Assembly: GCA_025938035.1 (NCBI GenBank)
Contig: JAICQE010000111.1
Location: 1 to 14,974, forward strand
Length of the DNA stretch: 14,974 nt
Source of the DNA: Vicinamibacteria bacterium
GTDB taxonomy: Bacteria > Acidobacteriota > Vicinamibacteria > Vicinamibacterales > UBA2999
Direction of reading: 5' to 3'
Shown: positions 6,778-14,974 of the stretch, one piece after another
How the letters are laid out: the number at the start of each line of letters is the position of its first letter
Position numbering within the stretch: the first letter of the stretch is position 1
Made by a program: the position numbers and the translations under genes
The notes under the pieces: model-generated
Database searches by the model: none
Told to the model about the DNA's origin: nothing
Seen by the model: the letters and a program-made list of their open reading frames with translations, nothing else

Positions 6778-7043
6778 TGCGTGCGCGCGTGTTCGTCACA
6801 CTCAAACCGTCTGTCTTCGATCCGCAGGGCACGACTGTCGCCGAAGCCCTGCACACGCTCGGGTATGCGAACGTGAAAGACGTTCGACAGGGGAAGTACT
6901 TCGAGCTCGATATCGACGCGGCCAGCCCGGCGGAGGCGGAGCGGGTGGCTGCCGAAGCCGCCGCGAAGCTGCTCGCGAATCCGGTCATCGAAAGCTACCG
7001 CATCGAAGTGGACGCGGCAGCGCATGCGGAGATGGTCCGATGA
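6777..7043 (+). CDS. purS: Phosphoribosylformylglycinamidine synthase subunit PurS
   Basis: PurS is the small dimeric subunit that bridges PurL and PurQ in the three-part FGAM synthase complex. The 88-residue product has the expected size and the characteristic start [17 protein letters not shown], followed by the [14 protein letters not shown] motif (about 29-42) typical of the family. The C-terminal end is slightly extended relative to the usual 80-85 residues. The gene overlaps purB by one base and purQ by four bases (ATGA), so the complex subunits are translated in a coupled series. The presence of purS means the downstream purL should be the short form, and it is. Confidence 0.96.
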   Translation: MRARVFVTLKPSVFDPQGTTVAEALHTLGYANVKDVRQGKYFELDIDAASPAEAERVAAEAAAKLLANPVIESYRIEVDAAAHAEMVR

Positions 7044-7753
7044 AGTTCGCCGTCGTCGTCTTTCCCGGATCGAATTGCGATCACGACGCGCAGTATGCGA
7101 CCGAGCATGTCCTCGGGCAGCAGGCCGAGCTGATCTGGCACAAGGACACGAGTCTCCGCGGCGCGGACGCCGTGATCCTTCCGGGCGGTTTCGCGCACGG
7201 CGATTATCTGCGGACCGGGGCGATTGCGCGGTTTTCCCCGATCATGCAGGACGTGAAGCGCTTCGCGGATGCGGGAGGTCCGGTGCTGGGGATCTGCAAC
7301 GGATTCCAGGTGCTCCTCGAGGCGGGGATGCTGCCCGGCGCGATGCTCCGGAACGCGAACCTCCATTTTCACTGCGAGCACGTCCACGTCAGAGTGGAGC
7401 AGACCGACACGCCGTTCACGCGCGCGTGCTCGACCGTTCGTCCGCTGAAGATTCCCGTCGCGCACGGCGAGGGGAACTACTACGCCGAGCCTGATGTGCT
7501 GGCGCGCCTGGAACAGAACCGCCAAGTCATCTTTCGCTACGTCGACGCGGCGGGTCAGGCGACGCCTGCCGCGAACCCGAACGGTTCGCTGAACAACATC
7601 GCCGGCATCTGCAACGCGGGCCGCAATGTCGTCGGTTTGATGCCGCACCCCGAGCGAGCCTGCGAGCTCGCCGTCGGCAGCGCCGACGGGCTGGTGCTTT
7701 TTGAATCGGCTGTCAGGGCTGTTTCCGAAGGAGCGTGTGCGATCTCGCGATGA
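7040..7753 (+). CDS. purQ: Phosphoribosylformylglycinamidine synthase, glutaminase subunit PurQ
   Basis: PurQ hydrolyses glutamine and passes ammonia to PurL for the FGAR to FGAM step. The 237-residue protein is a class I glutamine amidotransferase. The start [16 protein letters not shown] is typical. The [15 protein letters not shown] segment is at 47-61. The nucleophile is C86 in GICNGFQ, and H203 and E205 in MPHPER complete the triad. The ATG overlaps the purS stop (ATGA, 7040-7043). Its TGA (7751-7753) overlaps the favoured purL ATG in the same way. The length is normal; the last dozen residues are less conserved. Confidence 0.98.
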   Translation: MKFAVVVFPGSNCDHDAQYATEHVLGQQAELIWHKDTSLRGADAVILPGGFAHGDYLRTGAIARFSPIMQDVKRFADAGGPVLGICNGFQVLLEAGMLPGAMLRNANLHFHCEHVHVRVEQTDTPFTRACSTVRPLKIPVAHGEGNYYAEPDVLARLEQNRQVIFRYVDAAGQATPAANPNGSLNNIAGICNAGRNVVGLMPHPERACELAVGSADGLVLFESAVRAVSEGACAISR

Positions 7754-9990
7754 CGATTACCAACGAACTCGTCGCCCAGCACGGTCTCACCGCCGACGAA
7801 TATCAGCGAATCGTCGAAGCGCTCGGCCGCGAGCCGACGCTGACCGAGCTCGGCATCTTCTCGGTGATGTGGTCGGAACACTGCAGCTACAAGAGCTCAC
7901 GCGTTCACCTGAAGACGCTTCCCACGACCGGCAAGCGGGTGTTGCAGGGACCGGGTGAAAACGCCGGCGCAGTCGACATTGGCGATGGCCTTGCCGCGGT
8001 ATTCAAGATCGAATCCCACAACCATCCGTCGTTCATCGAACCGTACCAGGGCGCCGCGACCGGCGTCGGCGGAATCATCCGCGACATCTTCACGATGGGG
8101 GCGCGGCCGATTGCCCTCTTGAACTCGCTGCGATTTGGATCGCTCGACGAGCCGCTGGTCCGCCGGACGATGGCCGGCGTTGTGGCGGGGATTGCGGGCT
8201 ATGGCAACAGCATCGGCATCCCGACGGTTGGCGGTGAGATCGGGTTCGACGAGAGTTACACCGGCAACCCGCTGGTCAACGTCTTCTGCCTTGGTACGTC
8301 GAAGGCAAGCGAGATCGTGAAGGCTGTCGCGTCGGGCGCCGGCAATCCGGTGTACTACGTCGGTGCCAAGACCGGACGCGATGGAATCCACGGCGCGACC
8401 ATGGCCTCGGCCGAGTTCGACGATAAATCCGCCGAAAAACGGCCGGCGGTGCAGGTTGGTGATCCGTTCATGGAAAAGCTGCTCCTCGAGGCCTGCCTCG
8501 AGGTGATGCGGACGGACGCGCTGGTCGGGATTCAGGACATGGGTGCCGCCGGCCTGACGTCTTCGTCGTCCGAGATGGCCTCACGCGGCGGCGCCGGCGT
8601 CGAGATCGACGTGTCCCTCGTGCCGCAGCGCGAGTCGGGCATGACGCCCTACGAAATCATGCTGTCCGAGTCGCAGGAGCGGATGCTGCTGGTGGCGAGG
8701 AGCGGCCGCGAAACGGAGGTGGAGCAGATCTTCGAAAAGTGGGATCTCCACGCCGTGCGGATCGGCGAAGTCACTACTGACGGACGCCTGCGGGTACGCC
8801 ACCGCGGCGAGGTTGTCGCTGACATCCCCAGCAAGGCGCTCACGGACGAAGCGCCGCGGTACAGCCGGCCGACGGCGGAGCCGGCGCACCTGAAAGACGC
8901 ACAGCAGCTGGATCTCGCCTCGCTCGGCAAGCCGCCGGCGGCCCGCGACGTCTTCAGGCAGTTGCTGGCGGCGCCTGAGATTGCCAGCAAGCGGTGGGTC
9001 TACAGGCAGTACGACCACATGGTCCGAACCAATACGCTCGTGCTGCCCGGCATGGGCGCCGGCGTCGTCCGGATCAAGGACACCCGCCGCGCGCTCGCCC
9101 TGTCGGTCGATTGCAACGGCCGGTTCGTCTACCTCGACCCATTCCTCGGCGCGCAGCACGCGGTGGCCGAGGCCGCACGCAATGTCGCGTGCGCTGGTGG
9201 GCAGCCAATCGGGGCGACGAACTGTCTCAACTTCGGAAATCCCGAAAAGCCGGACGTGATGTGGCAGTTCGCCCGCGCGGTCGAGGGAATGGGCGCCGCG
9301 TGCCGCGCCCTGGACGTTCCCATCACCGGCGGAAACGTGAGTCTCTATAACGAAACCGATGGCCGACCTGTTCTGCCGACCCCGGTCGTGGGCGTCGTCG
9401 GCCTGATTGAAGACGCGTCCCACGTTGGACGGCGAACCTTCCAGGAGGCTGGCGACGTTGTCGTGCTGCTTGGCGAGAGCCGCGCCGAGCTTGGCGGGAG
9501 CGAGTATCTGAAGATCATCCACGGGCTCGTCCGCGGCGTTCCCCCGGCACTCGACCTGACGCGCGAAGCGGCCTTGCAGCGCCTGCTGGTGGATGGCATC
9601 TCCACCGGAATTATTCGATCCGCGCACGACTGCGCGGAGGGCGGCTTCGCCGTCACGCTCGGCGAGTGCTGCTTCGACACCGGACTGGGTGCAACAGTGG
9701 ACATCGCGGCTGTCGCCATGCCCGCGGCGTCGTTCGGCGACGTTGCCACTCTGTTCGGCGAATCGGCGTCGCGCGTCGTCGTCTCCGTCGCACCGGCGGC
9801 GGTTTCGGACCTGCTGGCTCGCGCAGCCTCCGCTGGTGTTCCGGCGGCGCGAATCGGCACCGTCGGCGGTAATCGGATCCGAATCAACATCGACGGCCGC
9901 GTCGCGCTCGACGAGTCCATTGCCGACGCTGAGGGGATATGGTCCGGGGCGCTGGAGCGCTACTTCGAACGCACCCGAGCTATTGCATGA
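7750..9990 (+). CDS. purL: Phosphoribosylformylglycinamidine synthase, large catalytic subunit PurL (small type)
   Basis: PurL uses ATP and ammonia from PurQ to turn FGAR into FGAM. At 746 residues it is the short, PurS-dependent form rather than the ~1,300-residue single-chain type. N-terminal motif [16 protein letters not shown] (35-50) includes the conserved histidine H44. The ATP/metal motif [17 protein letters not shown] begins at 86. [22 protein letters not shown] follows in the first synthetase half, and [13 protein letters not shown] marks the second, as expected for the duplicated AIRS-like fold. ATG at 7750 is preferred because it forms an ATGA overlap with purQ. A GTG at 7735 would add MCDLA, but the GAAGGAG at 7728-7734 abuts it directly; that same sequence lies 15 bases from the ATG. 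A 24-bp gap separates the stop from purF. Confidence 0.97.
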   Translation: MTITNELVAQHGLTADEYQRIVEALGREPTLTELGIFSVMWSEHCSYKSSRVHLKTLPTTGKRVLQGPGENAGAVDIGDGLAAVFKIESHNHPSFIEPYQGAATGVGGIIRDIFTMGARPIALLNSLRFGSLDEPLVRRTMAGVVAGIAGYGNSIGIPTVGGEIGFDESYTGNPLVNVFCLGTSKASEIVKAVASGAGNPVYYVGAKTGRDGIHGATMASAEFDDKSAEKRPAVQVGDPFMEKLLLEACLEVMRTDALVGIQDMGAAGLTSSSSEMASRGGAGVEIDVSLVPQRESGMTPYEIMLSESQERMLLVARSGRETEVEQIFEKWDLHAVRIGEVTTDGRLRVRHRGEVVADIPSKALTDEAPRYSRPTAEPAHLKDAQQLDLASLGKPPAARDVFRQLLAAPEIASKRWVYRQYDHMVRTNTLVLPGMGAGVVRIKDTRRALALSVDCNGRFVYLDPFLGAQHAVAEAARNVACAGGQPIGATNCLNFGNPEKPDVMWQFARAVEGMGAACRALDVPITGGNVSLYNETDGRPVLPTPVVGVVGLIEDASHVGRRTFQEAGDVVVLLGESRAELGGSEYLKIIHGLVRGVPPALDLTREAALQRLLVDGISTGIIRSAHDCAEGGFAVTLGECCFDTGLGATVDIAAVAMPAASFGDVATLFGESASRVVVSVAPAAVSDLLARAASAGVPAARIGTVGGNRIRINIDGRVALDESIADAEGIWSGALERYFERTRAIA

Positions 9991-10014
9991 AGCCGTACAC
10001 TAAAGGGCCTGAGG

Positions 10015-11487
10015 ATGGTGGATAAATTCAGGGAAGAGTGTGGGGTGTTCGGGATTTACGGCCACGCTGAGGCCTCGAATCTCACGTACCTCGGCCTGTA
10101 CGCGCTCCAACATCGCGGACAGGAGAGCGCCGGCATCGCCGCGGCCGACGGCACGCAGATTCGCGTGTCGAAGGCAATGGGTTACGTCAACGAAGCGTTC
10201 GACGGCGATACGCTCGGCAGACTGCCCGGCTCTACCGCCGTCGGACACGTCCGCTACTCGACTGCCGGGGAGAGCCGGCTCGCCAACGCACAGCCGATCG
10301 TGGTCGACAGCATGCACGGCCAGCTTGCGGTTGCGCACAACGGCAATCTGGTCAACGCCGGCGAAGTCCGCGACGCGCTCGTCCGCGAAGGCGCGATTTT
10401 TCAGACCAACAGCGATACCGAGGTCGTCGTCCACCTGTTCGCCCGCGCCAAGGCCGATGGCTCGGAGGCTGCCATCATCGAGGCGATTTCCCAGGTCCGT
10501 GGCGCGTTCTCACTGGTCATGATGACCAAGGACCGGCTGATTGGTGTGCGCGATCCGCATGGGTTCAGACCGCTCGCGCTCGGCCGCCTCGGCGATGCCT
10601 GGGTCATCTGTTCCGAGACGTGTGCGATGGATTTGATCGGCGCCACCTATGTGCGCGACGTTGAGCCTGGCGAGGTCGTCATCGTCGGTCCGCATGGCGT
10701 CAGGTCCGTCAAACCCTATCCCCCGGCTCGCCAGTCGCAGTGCGTCTTCGAGCATGTCTACTTCTCGCGTCCGGACAGCTATGTGTTCGGTGAAAGCGTG
10801 AACGAGGTGCGGACGGAGTTCGGCCGGCGGCTGGCGCGTGAGTCAGGAGTTCCTGCTGATGTCGTCGTGCCGATTCCGGACTCCGGCGTGTGCGCGGCGG
10901 TGGGCTACGCGGAAGCGGCGGGTTTGCCGATGCGGATGGGGTTGATTCGCAATCACTACGTCGGCCGCACGTTCATTCAGCCGCAGCAGTCGATTCGTCA
11001 CTTCGGCGTGCGCGTGAAACTGAACCCCGTGCGGAGCATCCTCGAAGGAAAGCGCGTCGTTCTTGTGGACGACTCCATTGTTCGCGGCACCACCAGCCGG
11101 AAGATCGTTCGCATGGTTCGGAGCGCGGGAGCACGGGAAGTCCATATGCGGATCAGCTGCCCGCCAACCGTCTCGCCCTGCTTTTATGGCGTAGACACGC
11201 CGCGGCGCTCCGAGTTGATCGCCGCGACGCACACGCTCGAAGAGATCCGCAAGTACGTGGATGCCGACAGCGTTGCGTATCTCAGCCTGGATGGTCTGAC
11301 CGGTGCCGTGCAGGGCGGCAGCTCCCGATACTGCACTTCCTGCTATACCGGCGTGTACCCCGTCGCGTTCCCGCGCGACGAGGCAAAATACCTGCAGCTT
11401 GCGCTCAAGCTCAATCCGGAGCCGGCGGCGGCTGCCGAGCCTGACCATGCTGTGCTGTCGTTCGAGAAAGATCCTGTAGTCAGCTGA
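10015..11487 (+). CDS. purF: Amidophosphoribosyltransferase (PurF), iron-sulfur type
   Basis: PurF transfers glutamine amide nitrogen to PRPP, making phosphoribosylamine, the committed and feedback-controlled first step. The 490-residue protein has an N-terminal Ntn glutaminase domain. Cys9 of CGVFGIYGH should become the catalytic N-terminal residue after removal of an 8-residue propeptide. RGQESAG (35-41), the HVRYSTAG segment (78-85) and AHNGNLVNA (108-116) are glutaminase motifs. The PRPP-binding loop VVLVDDSIVRGTTS is at 348-361. Cysteines 243, 389, 440 and 443 (CVFEHVYF, SPCFYG, YCTSC) match the four [4Fe-4S] ligands of the Bacillus subtilis enzyme, so an oxygen-sensitive cluster is likely. 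AAGGG (10003-10007) lies 7 bases before the ATG. It sits between purL and the HEAT-repeat gene. Confidence 0.98.
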   Translation: MVDKFREECGVFGIYGHAEASNLTYLGLYALQHRGQESAGIAAADGTQIRVSKAMGYVNEAFDGDTLGRLPGSTAVGHVRYSTAGESRLANAQPIVVDSMHGQLAVAHNGNLVNAGEVRDALVREGAIFQTNSDTEVVVHLFARAKADGSEAAIIEAISQVRGAFSLVMMTKDRLIGVRDPHGFRPLALGRLGDAWVICSETCAMDLIGATYVRDVEPGEVVIVGPHGVRSVKPYPPARQSQCVFEHVYFSRPDSYVFGESVNEVRTEFGRRLARESGVPADVVVPIPDSGVCAAVGYAEAAGLPMRMGLIRNHYVGRTFIQPQQSIRHFGVRVKLNPVRSILEGKRVVLVDDSIVRGTTSRKIVRMVRSAGAREVHMRISCPPTVSPCFYGVDTPRRSELIAATHTLEEIRKYVDADSVAYLSLDGLTGAVQGGSSRYCTSCYTGVYPVAFPRDEAKYLQLALKLNPEPAAAAEPDHAVLSFEKDPVVS

Positions 11488-11506
11488 TCGTTCCAGAGGC
11501 ATCAGA

Positions 11507-12664
11507 ATGCCCCGTCTGGTCATCGCTGTAATCCTTTCATTGGTGCTGTTGACGCCGCCGGGCGGCGCAGCCGCCCAGGCGCCCGCGGCAGAACTGCAGA
11601 CCAACATCGGCAGGCTCTCTGCGCTCGATTACCCGACGCGGATGAACGCCGCCAGGGCCATCCGGCGTCTGCCGGCGGCCGAAGCTGTACCGGCGCTCGT
11701 CCAGGCCGTCCAGAAGCACACGGACGAATTCGTCAGGTACCGCGCTTTCGTCCTCCTGTCGTCGTTCAACGATCGCGGCACGGGCGACCTCGTTCGCGGG
11801 CTGCTTCGCGATGCGAACGACCGGCTGCGTGAAGTTGCCTATAAGTGGCTCGAAGCACATCCGGATCCGGCGATGGTGCCGACCCTTCTCAACTCGCTTC
11901 AGACCGAAGAGGCGGAGTTCGTCCGTCCGGCGATGGTCTCTGCGCTGGCGGCGCTTGGCGACGACACGCGCGTTCAGCGCTCGCTGCTCGGTGAAATCGG
12001 ACGCGGGCTCGATTTCTTCCGCGGAGCGGTCATCGACGCGCTCGGCCGCCGCCGCGCCGCGTACGCACTCGACGGAATCGCCGCCGTCGCAAAGGTGCAG
12101 GGACCACTCCAGGACGACGCGGTGATTGCGCTCGGCCGGATCGGGGGTCCGCGCGCGCTCGCAGTGTTGAAGCCGCTGGCTGCTGATGCTCCTTCACCGC
12201 CGCTCGCGCTGACACTTGTTGCGGCGCAGTGTCTGGCCGGTGAGGGGTGCGATGCCGCCATCAAGACGATTGTCGGTGCGGTGACGGCACCGTCGGCAGG
12301 TGCGGCCGTGATCCGGGCCGGGCTGTCGGGCCTGACGACGATCGCCGTTGCCGGCAATCAAACGGCCATGACCACACTGGTGAGCGTCGCCGAGCGTGGC
12401 GGGGTTCTTCGCGATCAGTCGGCGATCGGCCTTGGGACGGTCGCGGTCATGGATCCGGACTTCGTCCTCGGATGGCTCGACCGGACACCGCCGGCGTCGC
12501 GCGAGCCGGCGATCACGCTGCTGAAGGACGGTTTCGACGATCTTGAAGAGGACTTCGGGGAGGAGCAGTTCTTCGCTGCGGCGCGCGCCGCATACTGGAG
12601 GGCTGCCGATGGGTCCGCGACCCGTTCGTTGTCCTCTTTGCTCATCCAACGGCTCGAGTTCTAG
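11507..12664 (+). CDS. Exported HEAT-repeat protein of unknown function
   Basis: I recognise no specific family beyond HEAT-type helical repeats. The 385-residue product begins with a Sec signal peptide: a short basic start (MPR), a hydrophobic core (about 4-16), and an AAA cleavage region near residue 23. There is no lipobox cysteine, so a soluble periplasmic or secreted protein is likely. From about residue 30 to 220 it has paired-helix repeats, for example VPALVQAVQ, FVRYRAFVLLSS, DRLREVAYKWLEAHP, FVRPAMVSALAALGD and DDAVIALGRIGGPRALAVL. The rest is also helical, with an acidic stretch DDLEEDFGEEQFF near 345. No catalytic motif is visible. AGAGG (11495-11499) lies 7 bases before the ATG. 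The gene is 19 bp after purF and 5 bp before purM, so it is co-transcribed with cytoplasmic purine enzymes, although its location implies another role. Scaffolding or protein binding is the usual job of such repeats. Confidence 0.85.
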   Translation: MPRLVIAVILSLVLLTPPGGAAAQAPAAELQTNIGRLSALDYPTRMNAARAIRRLPAAEAVPALVQAVQKHTDEFVRYRAFVLLSSFNDRGTGDLVRGLLRDANDRLREVAYKWLEAHPDPAMVPTLLNSLQTEEAEFVRPAMVSALAALGDDTRVQRSLLGEIGRGLDFFRGAVIDALGRRRAAYALDGIAAVAKVQGPLQDDAVIALGRIGGPRALAVLKPLAADAPSPPLALTLVAAQCLAGEGCDAAIKTIVGAVTAPSAGAAVIRAGLSGLTTIAVAGNQTAMTTLVSVAERGGVLRDQSAIGLGTVAVMDPDFVLGWLDRTPPASREPAITLLKDGFDDLEEDFGEEQFFAAARAAYWRAADGSATRSLSSLLIQRLEF

Positions 12665-12669
12665 GACGC

Positions 12670-13707
12670 GTGGATTACAAAGCTTCCGGTGTTGACATTG
12701 ACGCGGGCAACGAAACCGTCCGTCGGATTCGCTCGCTCGCCCGCTCCACGTTCACCGCCGGTGTTCTGTCCGACATCGGCTCGTTCGGCGGCCTCTTCCG
12801 GATCGAGCCGGGTCGCTACAAGGAACCGGTGCTCGTCGCCAGCGCGGACGGCGTCGGCACGAAGCTGAAGGTCGCGTTCATGGCTGGACGCCACGACACC
12901 GTCGGTGCCGACCTGGTAAATCACTGCGTCAACGACATCCTCGTGCAGGGTGCCGAGCCGATCTTCTTTCTGGATTACCTGGCGACAGGGAAGCTCGCCC
13001 CGGCTGTTGCCGAATCGGTCGTCAGCGGGATGGCGCGGGCGTGCCGCGATAATGGCTGTGCGTTGCTCGGCGGTGAAACCGCCGAGATGCCCGGATTCTA
13101 CAAGGACGGCGAATACGACCTCGCCGGCTTCATCGTCGGCGCCGTCGACCGCGCGCGTCTGATCAACGGACGCGCGATCGCGGTTGGAGACGTCCTTGTC
13201 GGCGTCCCGTCTTCGGGATTGCACACCAACGGATACTCCCTGGCACGCCGAATCGTCTTCGACACACTGAAGCTGGACGTCGGCAGCTACGTACCCGAAC
13301 TCGCGCTCACTGTCGGCGATGCGCTCCTCGAGCCGCACCGGTCGTACCTTCCGTTCGTGCAGCCGCTCCTTGAAGCGACGCGAATCAAGGGCATGGCGCA
13401 TATCACCGGTGGCGGCATCACCGATAACCTGCCGCGGATCCTGCCGCATGGTACGGCCGCAGTGATCGACGGCTCCTCGTGGACGGTGCCGCCGCTCTTC
13501 ACCTGGCTGCGCGGCGCCGGTGACGTGCCGATCGATGACATGATGCGCACGTTCAACATGGGCATTGGATTGATCATCGTCGTCGCCAGCGATCAGGCGG
13601 AGCCGCTCATCAGCGAGCTCGCAGCACGCGGCGGGCGCGATGCCCGTGTCATCGGCGAAGTCGTGCCGGGCGAGCCGCCGGCGGTCACCTACTCGAATCT
13701 CTCGTGA
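12670..13707 (+). CDS. purM: Phosphoribosylformylglycinamidine cyclo-ligase (AIR synthetase)
   Basis: PurM uses ATP to close the imidazole ring, turning FGAM into AIR. The 345-residue protein has normal length and aligns throughout with the E. coli type enzyme. It begins with YKASGVDIDAGN. The ATP/metal-binding SADGVGTKLK is at 58-67, followed by HCVNDILVQGAEPIFFLDY (from 85), GGETAEMPGFY at 134-144, and HITGGGITDNLPR in the C-terminal half. The GTG start at 12670 matches where family homology begins, with AGGA (12663-12666) immediately upstream inside the end of the HEAT gene. The HEAT gene stop is only 5 bp away, so its translation probably feeds purM. Its TGA overlaps the purN GTG by four bases. 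Confidence 0.98.
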   Translation: MDYKASGVDIDAGNETVRRIRSLARSTFTAGVLSDIGSFGGLFRIEPGRYKEPVLVASADGVGTKLKVAFMAGRHDTVGADLVNHCVNDILVQGAEPIFFLDYLATGKLAPAVAESVVSGMARACRDNGCALLGGETAEMPGFYKDGEYDLAGFIVGAVDRARLINGRAIAVGDVLVGVPSSGLHTNGYSLARRIVFDTLKLDVGSYVPELALTVGDALLEPHRSYLPFVQPLLEATRIKGMAHITGGGITDNLPRILPHGTAAVIDGSSWTVPPLFTWLRGAGDVPIDDMMRTFNMGIGLIIVVASDQAEPLISELAARGGRDARVIGEVVPGEPPAVTYSNLS

Positions 13708-14309
13708 ATCGCCGATTAGGCGTGCTGATTTCCGGTCGCGGCTCGAATCTGCAGTCGCTGATCGACGCCGTCGCCAGTGGCCGTCTGAATGCCACGATTG
13801 CGGTGGTCATCTCGAACAAGGCGGATGCATTGGGTCTCGAGCGTGCACGTGCCGCCGGCATCGAGGCGATCGTCGTCAGTCATCGAGGCTGGTCGTCTCG
13901 CGACGAATACGATCGCGCGCTGGTGCGTGAGCTCCAATCGCGTGATGTCGGGCTCGTCTGCCTCGCCGGTTTCATGCGGATTTTCGGCGGGCCAATGATC
14001 GACGCGTACCCGGAGGCGATTCTCAACATTCATCCGGCGCTTCTGCCGTCCTTTCCCGGTGCCGATGCACAGCGTCAGGCCCTCGAGCACGGCGTCAAGG
14101 TCAGCGGAGTGACGGTGCACTTCGTGACCCGCGATCTCGATGCCGGACCGATCGTGCTCCAGCGCGCCGTTCCGGTGCTGGACGATGACACGGCGGCGAC
14201 TCTGGCCGCGCGCATTCTCGACCAGGAGCACCTCGTGTATCCCGAAGCGGTGGGTATCGTGCTCCACGGAGCGTGGAAGATCGCTGGCCGCCGCTTCGTG
14301 CGGTTATGA
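13704..14309 (+). CDS. purN: Phosphoribosylglycinamide formyltransferase (folate-dependent GAR transformylase)
   Basis: PurN transfers a formyl group from 10-formyl-tetrahydrofolate to GAR, giving FGAR. The 201-residue product is normal for the family. The GAR phosphate loop SGRGSNLQSLI is at 10-20. The catalytic trio is N108 and H110 in NIHPALLPSFPG and D146 in TRDLDAGP, equivalent to N106, H108 and D144 of the E. coli enzyme. The GTG at 13704 overlaps the purM stop as GTGA, which fixes the start and implies coupling. It is the last gene of the run. Its final leucine codon and TGA overlap the end of the opposing phosphoesterase gene by 6 bp, so no terminator can lie between them. Confidence 0.97.
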   Translation: MNRRLGVLISGRGSNLQSLIDAVASGRLNATIAVVISNKADALGLERARAAGIEAIVVSHRGWSSRDEYDRALVRELQSRDVGLVCLAGFMRIFGGPMIDAYPEAILNIHPALLPSFPGADAQRQALEHGVKVSGVTVHFVTRDLDAGPIVLQRAVPVLDDDTAATLAARILDQEHLVYPEAVGIVLHGAWKIAGRRFVRL

Positions 14310-14974
14310 GCGCTTCGGCTCGGTGGCCCGAAGAGTCACGAGTGCAACTTCCGGCGGGCAATTGATCCGCACCGGCACGTACACGGTCCCGATTCCGCGG
14401 CTGACGAAGATTGAGGTGTTTGCCTGCCGTCCAAGACCGTGCAGAATCGGAAAGCGTGTCTTGTAAATCGCTCCGACGCCGGGGACGATGACCTGGCCGC
14501 CGTGGGTATGGCCCGACAACACAGCGTGCACCTTCAACGCGGCTGCTTCGGCCAGTCGTCGAGGATCGTGCGCCAGCAGCAGCACCGTGTCTGCCGCGTT
14601 CCGTAGAATCCTGTCGAGATCGGCGATCTTGCGCGTCCAGAAGCGGATCCCGGCCAGCTCGAGCTTCTCGCCGCGAAGCGTCAGCCGTGTGCGCTGATCC
14701 TTCAACACCGTGAACCCGCGGTGCGTCAGCGCCGAAGCCATGTCCTTGTCGTCGTCATGGTTGCCAAGGATCGCGAACACCCCGTGCGGAGCGCTCAGCG
14801 GCGCCAGCAGTTCCGCCACCGGACCGACGTACTTGCTGCGATCGCTGAACGTCACATAGTCGCCGCCGAGCACGATGAGATCCGGCTTCAGCGACAACGT
14901 CAGATCGACGGCGGCGCGAACATCGTCGGCGCCGACAAGGGCGCTGTGGTGGATGTCGGTCAGCAGCGCGATAC
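14304..14974 (-). CDS. Calcineurin-like metallophosphoesterase (5' end cut by window edge)
   Basis: The frame is open to the window end, so the gene is 5'-truncated; 223 codons are visible. In order, the two-metal phosphoesterase motifs are: DIH (in LLTDIHHS, encoded near 14955-14972), GGDYV, GNHD (in AILGNHDDDKD), AHDPR, and GHTHGGQ (in VLSGHTHGGQV). These are all the expected metal ligands except anything further upstream. The ending GIGTVYVPVRINCPPEVALVTL resembles the YkuE/YaeI-type branch, which is often membrane-attached by an N-terminal segment; that part is outside the window. The substrate is unknown, and this branch has been linked to nucleotide- or lipid-linked pyrophosphates only in some members. 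It is convergent with purN and its TAA lies inside purN. Confidence 0.92.
   Translation of the reverse strand, partial: IALLTDIHHSALVGADDVRAAVDLTLSLKPDLIVLGGDYVTFSDRSKYVGPVAELLAPLSAPHGVFAILGNHDDDKDMASALTHRGFTVLKDQRTRLTLRGEKLELAGIRFWTRKIADLDRILRNAADTVLLLAHDPRRLAEAAALKVHAVLSGHTHGGQVIVPGVGAIYKTRFPILHGLGRQANTSIFVSRGIGTVYVPVRINCPPEVALVTLRATEPKRS

Noticed and set aside
8581..9627. 348-codon open frame on the minus strand inside purL
   Set aside because: Shadow of a strongly conserved gene; composition is rich in Arg, His and Asp, as expected of antisense codon mirroring.
9996..10001. TACACT as a -10 element for an internal purF promoter
   Set aside because: No -35-like sequence lies 16-18 bp upstream, and purF fits as part of the operon.
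11537..11860. Minus-strand frame over the signal peptide and first repeats of the HEAT gene
   Set aside because: Antisense shadow; the plus-strand gene has a ribosome binding site, a signal peptide and operon spacing.

Overview
The window is a compact, GC-rich bacterial chromosome segment of housekeeping genes, dominated by de novo purine (IMP) biosynthesis. High GC, frequent GTG starts, 4-bp start/stop overlaps and the protein character fit a soil-type Acidobacteriota (perhaps Vicinamibacteria). That placement is an inference from general resemblance; there is no rRNA or other phylogenetic marker here to confirm it. I see no mobile element, CRISPR array, tRNA or rRNA.

Layout. (1) 1-106, minus: the 5' end of rpsU (ribosomal protein S21), cut by the window edge, with a good sigma70-type promoter at 197-226. 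(2) 312-2848, plus: purD followed by mtaB, fused by a GTGA start/stop overlap. (3) 2857-3951, minus: rlmN, convergent with mtaB (8-bp gap) and divergent from the next unit. (4) 4155-14309, plus: an M16-family zinc peptidase gene, then purB-purS-purQ-purL-purF, a gene for an exported HEAT-repeat protein, then purM-purN. Spacings are very tight (TGATG, ATGA, ATGA, 24 bp, 19 bp, 5 bp, GTGA), so purB to purN is almost certainly one operon. (5) 14304 to the window end, minus: a calcineurin-like metallophosphoesterase, cut at its 5' end, whose stop overlaps the end of purN by 6 bp.

How the genes work together. PurF makes phosphoribosylamine, PurD makes GAR, PurN formylates GAR, PurS/PurQ/PurL convert FGAR to FGAM, and PurM closes the ring to AIR. 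PurB acts later, on SAICAR and on adenylosuccinate. Gene order (B, S-Q-L-F, M-N) follows the Bacillus subtilis pur operon, but purE, purK, purC and purH are not in the window and purD has moved to a separate transcript. The enzyme types are the Bacillus-like ones: a three-part FGAM synthase (small PurL plus PurS plus PurQ) and a PurF with a short propeptide and four cysteines placed as iron-sulfur ligands. The second theme is translation: S21, MtaB (tRNA ms2t6A formation) and RlmN (23S rRNA/tRNA m2A).

Most of the window is conventional. The least explained element is the exported HEAT-repeat protein embedded between purF and purM. Secondary points are the purD-mtaB coupling, the dyads in the rpsU and M16 leaders, the odd PurD C-terminal tail, and the convergent gene ends that lack terminators.
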